In this document: one piece after another, positions 1 to 7,241 of the stretch
How the letters are laid out: every line of letters begins with the position of its first letter
Position numbering within the stretch: the first letter of the stretch is position 1
From: JAWUVP01 sp034112285
Lineage (GTDB): Bacteria > Pseudomonadota > Gammaproteobacteria > JABDGN01
Direction: 5' to 3'
DNA: 20,747 bases
Assembly (NCBI GenBank): GCA_034112285.1
Contig: JAWUVP010000073.1
Span: forward strand, 1 to 20,747
Notes under the pieces: generated by a model
Databases searched by the model: none
What the model was told of the DNA's origin: nothing
Seen by the model: the letters and a program-made list of their open reading frames with translations, nothing else
Translations under genes and position numbers: made by a program

Positions 1-8
1 CGCAGGCT

Positions 9-1016
9 GTGAGCCTAGATTTTCCGGTTGGAAGTAAGGTTGTGGAGCAGGGGCGCGGTTTGGATGTTGTTATTGTTGGTTATAAATGTTCAACTAAACA
101 ATATCTGGTTAAACCCACAGCGGGTGGTGAACATGGCCAAGCCGATTACCTCGTCTCTCAAGAATTGCTTAAGTTTAAAAAAGTGGTCGTTGAGGAGCCT
201 TTTGAGACGAATGCATTGGACTATTACGGGGCCTTATCCCCTAAGATTTTTTCCCGATTTATTAAGGAGAGAACTGACAGCTTAATGCTAGCACTCCCGA
301 AACTGCGCTTTACCGTCAAAGAGGTTGAGCGCGCACTTAATTTTCATCTCAACATTTGTGTGTTGGGTGAGACGTCTGATGAAGCTGATTTTGTGATTGA
401 AGTATCAATTCGTCCGTCACAGCTATTGGAGAGGGAAGATTTTATTTTTGTTGACTTAACGTACTCTAGTCCACTGCTAAATTACCGCAAGCAAGATCTT
501 GAAAAGACTCGTTTTCTGCTTTCAAAACAGGACGTGAGAAAGATTAAAACGGCGAAGCAAACATCGGCTGAGATTCTGAGTCCGCAACGACAGTGCTTGA
601 TTTGTTGCGATTTGGAGGCTGTTTATCTGGTGTACCCATGCGGTTGTTATGGTCTGTGCGGCGACTGTAATGAGAAGGCGGAAACAAGGCAGGGATGCCC
701 ATTTTGCAGACAACCTACATCAACCGTGGCACATAAACGGGACTATTTGAAGTTTCTGGCGGGCACCAAGATTACTGATCATACCGGCCCCATGCCCGAT
801 GCAGAAGCTGCTGCTGCCAGCTGCGCTTCAAGCAAAGCTTCAACAGGTTCGAAATGTAAAGTATGCGGCACACCAGCAAAAAGAAACTGTTCTGGATGCC
901 GAACAGTTGTTTATTGCAGCGCAGCATGTCAAAAATCTGATTGGAAGAGCCACAAGCCGGTTTGTAAAACCCATCGGGCGGTAGCTTCGGTTAACAAAAA
1001 AAAGCCAAGTAAATAG
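9..1016 (+). CDS. RING-type plus MYND-type zinc-finger protein, eukaryotic-like
   Basis: The start shown is a GTG at base 9. The frame has no stop between the window edge and this codon, so the true start may lie upstream. The protein has two cysteine clusters. Residues 196-233 form a RING-like C-x2-C, C-x-C, C-x2-C, C-x2-C array (C196, C199, C211, C213, C217, C220, C230, C233), with Cys at the place where RING fingers usually have His. Residues 283-319 match the MYND pattern fully: C283, C286, C294, C297, C303, C307, H315, C319, with the usual YC and W312. The first 190 residues are not recognised. In eukaryotes RING domains recruit ubiquitin-conjugating E2 enzymes and MYND domains bind proline-rich partners. 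Both are rare in bacteria. I infer a host-directed effector, possibly a ubiquitin ligase, but no secretion signal is proven. The next gene is convergent, 22 bases away. Confidence 0.85.
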   Translation: MSLDFPVGSKVVEQGRGLDVVIVGYKCSTKQYLVKPTAGGEHGQADYLVSQELLKFKKVVVEEPFETNALDYYGALSPKIFSRFIKERTDSLMLALPKLRFTVKEVERALNFHLNICVLGETSDEADFVIEVSIRPSQLLEREDFIFVDLTYSSPLLNYRKQDLEKTRFLLSKQDVRKIKTAKQTSAEILSPQRQCLICCDLEAVYLVYPCGCYGLCGDCNEKAETRQGCPFCRQPTSTVAHKRDYLKFLAGTKITDHTGPMPDAEAAAASCASSKASTGSKCKVCGTPAKRNCSGCRTVVYCSAACQKSDWKSHKPVCKTHRAVASVNKKKPSK

Positions 1017-1038
1017 TGGCGAATATACTTCAACGAGT

Positions 1039-2421
1039 CTAGCAACGTCTAAAGCGTTTATAACCATAAAGCCCAAAAATCGGCAGCACCATAATCACCA
1101 TGCTGGTGGAAAACGTGATTACATAGTGTAAGTCACTGCCCACATCAATATTACTCGGGGGTAAAAAGCCGACGTAGAGGCTGACGAGGCACCCTAAAAT
1201 TCCGAATATTCCCAAAGTGTAGAAACCAAACTTTTTGCCAGGCACTTGAAAAGAAGGAGTGAGGTGTTTGTTTTTTATTTTTAAGGTGAGTGCGGCGGCA
1301 AACATTAATATGTACATAATTAAGTACAGCTCAGTGCTTAAATCGGTTAGTAACCAATACGAGCCGTTCACGCTGGGCATGAATAAAAAGGCTAAGCAGA
1401 CAAAGGTCACTAATATGGCCTGTGCAATGAGCACCGCGCTGGAAACGCCGTGTTTGTTTTGTTGGGCAAATATTTTGGGTAAATAGCCCAGTTCGGCGGC
1501 TTGCATTAAGCCTTTGGCGGGCGATATGAGCCAATTAATAATGCCACCCAGGCTGCCTAATAAAATCATTATCGTTAACACGGGGAGTAAATAAGCCAAG
1601 TGGTAGTAGCTTAAAAATTGGTTAAAAGCTTCCATGATGCCATCTACCAAATTAATGTCGTTAGCCGGCAGCACCACCGCTATAGCTAATGAGCCTAAGA
1701 TCATGCTGACTAAAATAAAGCCTACGCTAATCATTAGCGCTTTAGGGAAGGTTTTTTGTGGGTTATTAATTTGCTTCACATGCACGGCGGCTAGTTCCAT
1801 GCCTAAAAACGATGTAATGATGGCGGTTAATGAAATCCAGTTTGTGCTTTTGTCTAAGTGTGGCAGCAGAGCGTGCCAGGTAAAATGTATTTGCAACGGC
1901 TTGCCGGTGAAAATCCAAATTAAGCCTAGCACCACGATTAACATCATGGGAATAACCATCCCAATCAAACCACTCCAGCTAGCAAAAATAGCCGAAACGC
2001 GTAAGCCGCGTAAATTAATAATGGTCAGTAGCCAAAACACGCCCAAAATCACGCTGACTAAATACACTTTATTTTGCGCGAGGCTGGGGTCTATTAAATA
2101 GGTGGCGGTGCCGGCTATAAAAGAAAGAATCGTGGGGTACCACGCCATGGTATTAATCCACTGCAACCAAATGGCCAGCACCCCTATTTTTTCGCCAAAG
2201 GCCATGGTGGTCCAATCAAAAATACCGCCTTTGTCTTTAAACATTGAGGTCAGTTCAGCACTGATAAAACCGGTGGGTAACAAAAAGAAAATGGCACCCA
2301 CAATGAAAAAGAAAATAAGGCTGGGGCCAAATAAGGCGGTGGTGGGTAAGTTTCGCACACTATCAATGGCGCCGGTCATCAGCAAGGTGAGGGTGAAAAG
2401 GCCGATTGTTCTTTTTGACAT
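1039..2421 (-). CDS. GadC-like APC-family amino-acid antiporter/permease
   Basis: This is a 460-residue, strongly hydrophobic inner-membrane protein with about 12 membrane segments. It belongs to the amino acid-polyamine-organocation superfamily and is closest in feel to the glutamate:GABA antiporter branch (GadC). Shared marks are GGIFDW at residues 65-70, the segment SFLGMELAAVHVKQINNP around 204-221, and LPANDINL at 251-258 followed by an invariant-looking helix. E. coli GadC is about 511 residues and ends in a cytoplasmic plug that closes it at neutral pH. This protein stops right after the last membrane helix, so that plug is missing. The ATG has AGGA seven to eight bases upstream. It is divergent from a LysR regulator, which probably controls it. 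The substrate cannot be read from sequence; an amino acid such as glutamate, GABA or lysine is likely. Confidence 0.85.
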   Translation of the reverse strand: MSKRTIGLFTLTLLMTGAIDSVRNLPTTALFGPSLIFFFIVGAIFFLLPTGFISAELTSMFKDKGGIFDWTTMAFGEKIGVLAIWLQWINTMAWYPTILSFIAGTATYLIDPSLAQNKVYLVSVILGVFWLLTIINLRGLRVSAIFASWSGLIGMVIPMMLIVVLGLIWIFTGKPLQIHFTWHALLPHLDKSTNWISLTAIITSFLGMELAAVHVKQINNPQKTFPKALMISVGFILVSMILGSLAIAVVLPANDINLVDGIMEAFNQFLSYYHLAYLLPVLTIMILLGSLGGIINWLISPAKGLMQAAELGYLPKIFAQQNKHGVSSAVLIAQAILVTFVCLAFLFMPSVNGSYWLLTDLSTELYLIMYILMFAAALTLKIKNKHLTPSFQVPGKKFGFYTLGIFGILGCLVSLYVGFLPPSNIDVGSDLHYVITFSTSMVIMVLPIFGLYGYKRFRRC

Positions 2422-2518
2422 ATTGGTTTCCTAGGCGTTTATTGTCTGCTCAGCTTGCTATCATAATTGACTTTTGCTATAAGTATAATGAATTAAATCA
2501 ATCAAGTGATGAAATATA
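2422..2518. promoter_or_regulatory. Divergent promoter region between permease and LysR gene
   Basis: These 97 AT-rich bases separate the two diverging starts, the usual place for a LysR operator. The permease start has a clear AGGA site here. TATAAT is present at 2484-2489 on the plus strand and TATACT on the other strand over the same bases, but neither has a well-spaced -35 box. A short dyad, ATCA-N6-TGAT, lies at about 2498-2511. LysR proteins often bind T-N11-A dyads; no unique site could be assigned. Confidence 0.4.
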
Positions 2519-3382
2519 ATGAGCTTAATGGACCCACAATTACAAGCCTTTACGGCTATCAGTGAGCAAGGCAGTGTGCATGGCGCGGCAGATGAGCTAT
2601 TTTTAACCCAAACGGCCGTGACCCAACGCTTAAAAGGCTTGGAAGGTAAGCTGGGCACCAGCTTATTTACTCGCTCCAGGCGCGGTATGTTGCTGACCAG
2701 TGAAGGTGAGGCCTTACTGCGTTACTGCCAGTCAGCCAAAGCCTTGGAGGGCGCAGCCTTGGCGCAAATTAAAGGCATGGGCATGTCAACTAGCGTGCGG
2801 GTAAGCTTAGTAGGGCCTTCAAGTTTGTTGCAAACGCGGGTGTTGCCTGCGGTTAGCAAGGTGATGCATGATTACCCACAAGTGCTGTTTAATTTGATTT
2901 ACGATGATAAGCACGAAGCTGAGCAATTACTCAAAACTGGTAAGGTGCAATTTGCGTTGTTACCCGAGGTGCAATTAAGCAAGGAAATGCAATATAAGCG
3001 TTTGCAAGCCGAGCAATATATTTTAGTGGCCAGTAGCCAATGGCGTAAACGCCGCTTAGCCGATATTTTAACACAAGAAAAAATTATCGACTTTGAAAAA
3101 AGTGATCACGTGACGTTAAATTATCTTAAACATTTTGAGCTGCAGCATGACGATGCCATCCAGCGTCATTATGCGAATCATCCGGAGGCGATTGCGCAGC
3201 TGGTGGCCGACGGGCATGGTTATAGCGTGTTAGAAGAGCGATTTGTGAAAAAATGGCTAGACTGTGGCGAGCTGGTGAAGTTGAATCGTGGCAAAGTTTA
3301 TTGTAATGAAGTGTGTTTGGCTTGGTATGAGCGGCCAAAAATGCCGGATTATTTAGCGGCGTTGGTGGGGTTGTTTAAGTAG
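2519..3382 (+). CDS. LysR-family transcriptional regulator, ArgP-like
   Basis: This 287-residue protein has the LysR winged helix-turn-helix at residues 6-65, including the recognition segment TQTAVTQRLKGLE (30-42), which closely resembles TQSAVSQRIKQLE of ArgP/IciA. The region from about residue 92 on is the effector-binding domain, opening with VRVSLVGPSSLL. ArgP in E. coli controls the arginine/lysine exporter gene argO and other amino-acid genes, so an amino-acid co-effector is likely. The gene diverges from the GadC-like permease 97 bases away, which it most likely regulates along with itself. No strong ribosome site precedes the first ATG; an alternative ATG lies three codons in. Its 3' end overlaps the convergent next gene by eight bases. 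Confidence 0.85.
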   Translation: MSLMDPQLQAFTAISEQGSVHGAADELFLTQTAVTQRLKGLEGKLGTSLFTRSRRGMLLTSEGEALLRYCQSAKALEGAALAQIKGMGMSTSVRVSLVGPSSLLQTRVLPAVSKVMHDYPQVLFNLIYDDKHEAEQLLKTGKVQFALLPEVQLSKEMQYKRLQAEQYILVASSQWRKRRLADILTQEKIIDFEKSDHVTLNYLKHFELQHDDAIQRHYANHPEAIAQLVADGHGYSVLEERFVKKWLDCGELVKLNRGKVYCNEVCLAWYERPKMPDYLAALVGLFK

Positions 3383-4370
3383 GGGGAGCGCTATTTCTTA
3401 GAAAGGTGGCTTGGTTTAATCCTAATTCAATGGCGCAATTAAGATATAAGGTGTAGAGCTGTCCGCTTTTTTCGCCACGATTATGCTTGCGAGATTCTGT
3501 TCTAATCAGCTGCATTTCTGTTATTAAATTCTCTGCCGGGATTTGTTCGTTTTGGAGTAGCCTTTGTGCCGAGCTCTGTTTGATACGGGTAAGCACTTTG
3601 CAAGTACTCAAACAGGTTCCTGAATTGGCATAACGCTGCAATGCAGCGCGCAACCCGAAAGATAGCTCTCCCATTGAGCCAACATTTTGGCTAGTAGAAG
3701 GCGTTCGCCAGCAAGACCAGCTCTGCGTTTCTTTGATAGGATCAGTTTTGTAAACAGTAACGCTCATAGCTGCACTTTTTGAATACTCGTTAAGCTTGTT
3801 AATAGCGTGTTCGTGAGCACAGCCAGTTAATGCACGGATAAAATGATATAAATATATTCCTGTTTTGCTTTCACCCGTATCACAAAAAATGTAAGGGATC
3901 TTTTCTATATTACTGTTTTCTAGAATGCACGTAATAAAAAATTGAATTTGTTCTGCTGAGAGGGTGCGAGCCTCAATCGTTAGGTCAACGCCGCCATGGT
4001 TAGTAATAACTTCTTTACTGGTTAGACCTTTTGATATGTTTGCTAGAACATTCTCTGGGTTAAGCTTCATTATTCCCGTTGATGTTACCGATGTCTTAGA
4101 GTCAGATTTTTTCTTGCGAAGCGTATCTAAACAAACGGCAGTGTGAATTTTGTTTTTATTAAAAAAAGTTAATAGAGTAAAAATAGAGGGTGACGGGAAT
4201 AATAGGTCGGGGGCTTCGCCGAAAATAGCGATTGTTCGCTTAGAAATCTTCATCGCTTTACAGAGTTGAGCAGGTGAAGTGCCTTGGGCCTGTGCAAAAG
4301 TGATCGCTTCCAGAGAACAGGCAAAACCAGGTGATTCATTAATTAGTTTGTGTACAGAGGAATAGGCCAT
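3375..4370 (-). CDS. Protein-tyrosine/dual-specificity phosphatase-like protein with altered active site
   Basis: The 331-residue product has no name I can give with certainty. Residues 163-171 read CDTGESKTG, which fits the phosphatase P-loop C-x-x-G-x-x-R-[ST]-G except that Lys169 replaces the catalytic Arg, and Phe162 replaces the usual His before Cys163. The surroundings also fit the fold: a strand (KIPYIF) before the loop, a helix (IYLYHFIRAL) after it, and upstream LSAEQIQFFITCIL at 137-150, like the helix preceding the P-loop in bacterial dual-specificity phosphatases. Residues 50-85 (FPS..IFTLLTFFNKNKIHTAVCLD) resemble their N-terminal 'P.p..l..L...gIktVi.L' strand-helix part. The last 110 residues are an unassigned helical extension. 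If the reading is right, it may be a pseudophosphatase that binds phospho-substrates. The start is the ATG at 4370, with a GAGAG about seven bases upstream. The 3' end overlaps the LysR gene by eight bases. Confidence 0.55.
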   Translation of the reverse strand: MAYSSVHKLINESPGFACSLEAITFAQAQGTSPAQLCKAMKISKRTIAIFGEAPDLLFPSPSIFTLLTFFNKNKIHTAVCLDTLRKKKSDSKTSVTSTGIMKLNPENVLANISKGLTSKEVITNHGGVDLTIEARTLSAEQIQFFITCILENSNIEKIPYIFCDTGESKTGIYLYHFIRALTGCAHEHAINKLNEYSKSAAMSVTVYKTDPIKETQSWSCWRTPSTSQNVGSMGELSFGLRAALQRYANSGTCLSTCKVLTRIKQSSAQRLLQNEQIPAENLITEMQLIRTESRKHNRGEKSGQLYTLYLNCAIELGLNQATFLRNSAPPT

Positions 4371-4755
4371 GGTAAGCTCTCAACTTGTTTTCATCATTGG
4401 GATCCTGACGAAATGCAGCCCCTAACAGCTTTGATTATGACACAGTTTTTAAAAATTGCATAAAACGCGAAACACGTAATAAGTCTGAACGGTTTTAATT
4501 ATTATTTTTTTTCCAGGTTGGTGCTACACACCTCGCACCAACAACCCGTAGGGATTCTGAGAGACGATTCTATGCTGTTGTAGTCGTATTTTTGTACTTT
4601 ATTATAGCGTGTACCCCCTGAAGCGCGTATGCTCTCGAAGTTTTATTAACTTTATCTTAAGATTACGTAGCTACACTCAGTTAAGAGCTTAAAGAAATAA
4701 GTGATATTAGTTTCAAATATCTACTTATCATTCAAATAATAGAAGGAATTTTTTT
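4371..4755. other. Non-coding stretch between PTP-like gene and beta-propeller gene
   Basis: I see no gene in these 385 bases. They contain the upstream regions of two diverging genes, an AT-rich run and a hairpin (listed separately). A possible but weak plus-strand promoter is TTGTAG at 4578-4583 and TATTAT at 4600-4605, spaced 16 bases, which would leave a leader of about 150 bases before the ATG at 4756. The ribosome site AAGGA at 4743-4747 belongs to that gene. Confidence 0.5.
4517..4542. repeat. Hairpin-forming inverted repeat in leader region
   Basis: GTTGGTGC at 4517-4524 pairs perfectly with GCACCAAC at 4535-4542 around a ten-base loop. The plus strand is not followed by a T run, and on the minus strand the hairpin is followed by A, not T, so it does not look like a terminator in either direction. 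It may be an RNA structure or protein-binding site upstream of the beta-propeller gene. Confidence 0.5.
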
Positions 4756-5628
4756 ATGTTTGTGCCTATAGAGCAATTCAAATTGCAGCCCATTATTACT
4801 GTTGCTGGTGGTGCTGTGGAATCAGTTATTATAAGAACAGAAATGAGTAACAGTGGTATTTTTTTATTTATATTGTATGAAATAGGATGGTTACAGGTCT
4901 ATGATATTTCAGATAAAGTATGGCGGCTTGTCGATGGGGGTTTCAATGATAAGGACAACCCTATTGCAAAATTCATACTGAATCCAGTCGATGATAAAGT
5001 CGTGGTACTCTATTCAAATGGATCTTTTAAAACTTTCAAATCATATTTTCCCTCTTCCCCCGTCAAGCCGAGAAGAGCCTTATTTACTAAGACAGAATCT
5101 GCACCAACAAGCTCTTCGCAAATGGCCGCAAAATTTCGCCCCGTTAAGAGGCATAATCATGTCGCAAAGACCGCGGATGATTGTGTGCTTGACATTACCT
5201 ATAACAGAGATGGAAATAAACTCGCCGCCATTACAACGGGAAATGATATGATCATTTTTTTCCTTGATCCGTATGCAGGGCAGAATTTTTCTAAGGCTCC
5301 GGCACTATTGGATGGCGGAAATGCGAAGCGACTGCTTGCTATTGTTTCTCTTACTAATAATCATGGGCTAATCACTTGGGAACACCGTGACGGCACAATA
5401 AAATATCAGGTGCTAAAATTTACACCTTCTCAGGGCCGATGGGAAGGGAAGCTAGCTTTGGGGCTAGGAGGGGAAAATATCAAGTTGTTGTCCGTTTGCC
5501 CTGTGACCGGGCAAGCCCTCCTTCAAACTATTGACACTAAAGCGCTATACCTATTTTCGATCAATACTAAACATGGAGAAGTTCAAGCTGATAATCGCGG
5601 GGGCTTTAAACAGTACTGCTATGAATAA
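4756..5628 (+). CDS. WD40-like beta-propeller protein, N-terminal part (interrupted by TAA)
   Basis: The ATG at 4756 has AAGGA eight bases upstream. The 290-residue product shows repeating short strands with WD40-like units. Examples are WLQVYDISDKVWRLVD at 45-60 and VLDITYNRDGNKLAAITTGN at 144-163, the latter followed by IIFFLD at 166-171, which matches the 'V..i.ys.dG..la....d..i.i.d' pattern of a propeller blade. Further blade-like strands follow at 190-270. No signal peptide or membrane segment is seen. The frame ends at TAA 5626-5628 but stays open in the same frame straight on to 6129, where blade-like sequence continues. This suggests one original protein of about 457 residues broken by a nonsense change. 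WD40 propellers act as protein-binding platforms and are common in eukaryotic-like effectors. The actual role is unknown. Confidence 0.65.
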   Translation: MFVPIEQFKLQPIITVAGGAVESVIIRTEMSNSGIFLFILYEIGWLQVYDISDKVWRLVDGGFNDKDNPIAKFILNPVDDKVVVLYSNGSFKTFKSYFPSSPVKPRRALFTKTESAPTSSSQMAAKFRPVKRHNHVAKTADDCVLDITYNRDGNKLAAITTGNDMIIFFLDPYAGQNFSKAPALLDGGNAKRLLAIVSLTNNHGLITWEHRDGTIKYQVLKFTPSQGRWEGKLALGLGGENIKLLSVCPVTGQALLQTIDTKALYLFSINTKHGEVQADNRGGFKQYCYE

Positions 5629-5649
5629 CTTGTTGGTTTTTTTCCTGAA

Positions 5650-6129
5650 GTGAAGGGTAAATTGGACGTGTGCATGGCGGCTTTTATTGATGGTACAGCC
5701 TTTATTGTTGACCAGCATAGAGTGCTAAAAATTAAACCCATTCGTTCTCCAGCTGTTAGTCAAGCGAGAGTAGCGACAAGGCTGAGAGAGCTTTTGATGA
5801 AAAGGGAGCTACCGAAATCGCAAGCACTTGTTCCCCTGAAATTGGGTAAAATAGCTGAAAATACAATCTTGTGTCCAGTGGGAGCTGATGGGGTTGTTTT
5901 AATAAAACCTGGTGTTGCTGAACCGGGTGCGTTGGTATTTTTTTCTGCTGTTGGTGCGCGCGTAGAAGTAGCGCTAGGGGGGCACGCAGTTCATTATGTT
6001 TTGCCTGCAAAAGGTGGAACACTCTGTGCAATTAACGCAGTGAGTGGGGTTGTTGTTCTGTTGAAGAATTTCACACACGCTCCTAAAGAGCTTGCTGGAG
6101 TAATCTACAACAACAACAGCAGTGGTTAG
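5650..6129 (+). CDS. Beta-propeller protein, C-terminal part (probable fragment of the same gene)
   Basis: This frame is in phase with the preceding gene and separated from its TAA by seven sense codons. The first available start is a GTG at 5650 with no convincing ribosome site, and an ATG comes at 5674. The product (159 residues from the GTG) has the same strand-turn character as the upstream part (for example AAFIDGTAFIVDQHRVLKIK and ILCPVGADGVVLIK), including a charged helical insert LRELLMKRELPKS. Its last four bases overlap the convergent sohB gene. The simplest view is that this is the downstream half of a gene disabled by a stop codon. Separate translation, stop-codon readthrough or a sequencing error cannot be excluded. 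Confidence 0.5.
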   Translation: MKGKLDVCMAAFIDGTAFIVDQHRVLKIKPIRSPAVSQARVATRLRELLMKRELPKSQALVPLKLGKIAENTILCPVGADGVVLIKPGVAEPGALVFFSAVGARVEVALGGHAVHYVLPAKGGTLCAINAVSGVVVLLKNFTHAPKELAGVIYNNNSSG

Positions 6130-7127
6130 GTCAATTGATTACCGAGAATTTTTGACATCACCCCATCAACGCTCAAGCTCGCCGACTTCCCTAGCTTTTG
6201 CAATAATGATTTTTTGGTTGCTGTTTTAATCATGAATACATCCACTTTTTTGCTGGCTTGTAGCAAGTAATCATCGCTCGTTATAATGGTGTCGACCAAT
6301 TGTAGTTTTAATGCCTGAGTTGCGAACCAATGTTCACCGGTTGCCACTTCTTCAATATTGACCTCAGGCCGGTTTTGGGAAATGAAACCTTTAAACAACA
6401 CTTGGGTGGCATCAATTTCTTGCTGCATTTTTTCGCGGCCTTTGTCGGTGTTTTTGCCGAACATGGTTAAAGTGCGTTTGAAATCACCAGCGGTGAGTAT
6501 TTCGTAGTCGATGTTATTTTTATCGAGCAATTTGTTAAAGTTTGGCAGTTGCATCACCACGCCAATAGAGCCAATAATGGCAAACGGGGCAGCGAGGATT
6601 TTATCGGCTACGCAGGCCATCATGTAGCCACCGCTGGCGGCGACTTTGTCTACCGCGACGGTTAGGGGAATGTGTTTTTCACGGATGCGCTGCAACTGTG
6701 AGGCGGCCAAACCATAGCCGTGCACCACACCGCCTGGGCTTTCTAGGCAGATTAGCACTTCGTCTTTCACGGTGGCAACGGTGAGTACGGCGGTGATTTC
6801 GCGGCGCAGCTGCTCAACTTGATTGGCGCGCACATCGCCATTAAAATGCAGCACGAAAAGCCGATTTTTAGGCTTTTTATCCGATTTATCGTCTTTTTTC
6901 TGCTGTTTTTGTAATTGTTTATAGTCTTTTTTAGACAAAATCTCTTGGTTAATGTGGTCTGCCACATTATCAAAATGATCATTAAGCTTCTTAATGTGCA
7001 GCTTGCCGTCGGCTTGCAGCTTGTTTTTGCTGGCTAAGGCCACTATGGTGAGCAATATAATGATGATGGCAACAACAATGGTTACCGTATTGAGCAAAAA
7101 GCTAGCGTAATGGGCTAAGAAAGTCAT
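6126..7127 (-). CDS. sohB: SohB inner-membrane serine peptidase, family S49
   Basis: The product is 333 residues, against about 349 for E. coli SohB. It has one N-terminal membrane anchor (residues about 10-33), then a charged Lys-rich linker, then an S49 protease domain. The catalytic pair is visible: Ser165 in KVAASGGYMMACVAD and Lys217 in TAGDFKRTLTMFG. The segments GSIGVVMQLPNFNKLL and VATGEHWF are near identical to SohB. The family cleaves peptides at the periplasmic face of the inner membrane and was found as a multicopy suppressor of degP loss. I chose the ATG at 7127 because GAGGA lies six to seven bases before it; a TTG 18 bases upstream has no such support. A strong extended -10 box precedes the gene. 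Confidence 0.93.
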   Translation of the reverse strand: MTFLAHYASFLLNTVTIVVAIIIILLTIVALASKNKLQADGKLHIKKLNDHFDNVADHINQEILSKKDYKQLQKQQKKDDKSDKKPKNRLFVLHFNGDVRANQVEQLRREITAVLTVATVKDEVLICLESPGGVVHGYGLAASQLQRIREKHIPLTVAVDKVAASGGYMMACVADKILAAPFAIIGSIGVVMQLPNFNKLLDKNNIDYEILTAGDFKRTLTMFGKNTDKGREKMQQEIDATQVLFKGFISQNRPEVNIEEVATGEHWFATQALKLQLVDTIITSDDYLLQASKKVDVFMIKTATKKSLLQKLGKSASLSVDGVMSKILGNQLT

Positions 7128-7155
7128 GTGGGGTCCTCGTAACAAATTTCGCGCA

Positions 7156-7164
7156 ATTATAGCA
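7156..7164 (-). promoter_or_regulatory. Extended -10 promoter element for sohB
   Basis: On the minus strand the sequence reads TGCTATAAT, a perfect TGn-TATAAT extended -10 box. It sits about 29 bases before the sohB start codon at 7127. The -35 position has no good match, as is common for extended -10 promoters. Confidence 0.55.
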
Positions 7165-7188
7165 TCTGCGTTGTGGGAATGATATGCC

Positions 7189-7216
7189 TTGCAATCGCTT
7201 CGCAGGCTGATAGACT
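7189..7216 (+). promoter_or_regulatory. Possible sigma70 promoter for the adenosine deaminase gene
   Basis: TTGCAA at 7189-7194 and TAGACT at 7211-7216 are spaced 16 bases apart, each with four of six consensus bases. A start of transcription near 7223 would give a short leader containing the ribosome site GAGG just before the ATG at 7242. Confidence 0.4.
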
Positions 7217-7241
7217 AGCGCTTTTTTATTTGAGGCTAACC

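Noticed and set aside
1634..2434. Two long plus-strand frames opposite the permease gene
   Set aside because: They are shadows of a strongly coding membrane-protein gene, with no ribosome sites and no recognisable domains.
2467..2489. TTGACT and TATAAT before the LysR gene as a sigma70 promoter
   Set aside because: The boxes are only 11 bases apart, too short for a -35/-10 pair.
5626..5628. Programmed readthrough or recoding at the TAA in the beta-propeller frame
   Set aside because: No CARYYA-type readthrough context or downstream pairing was found; nonsense mutation or read error is simpler, although not excluded.
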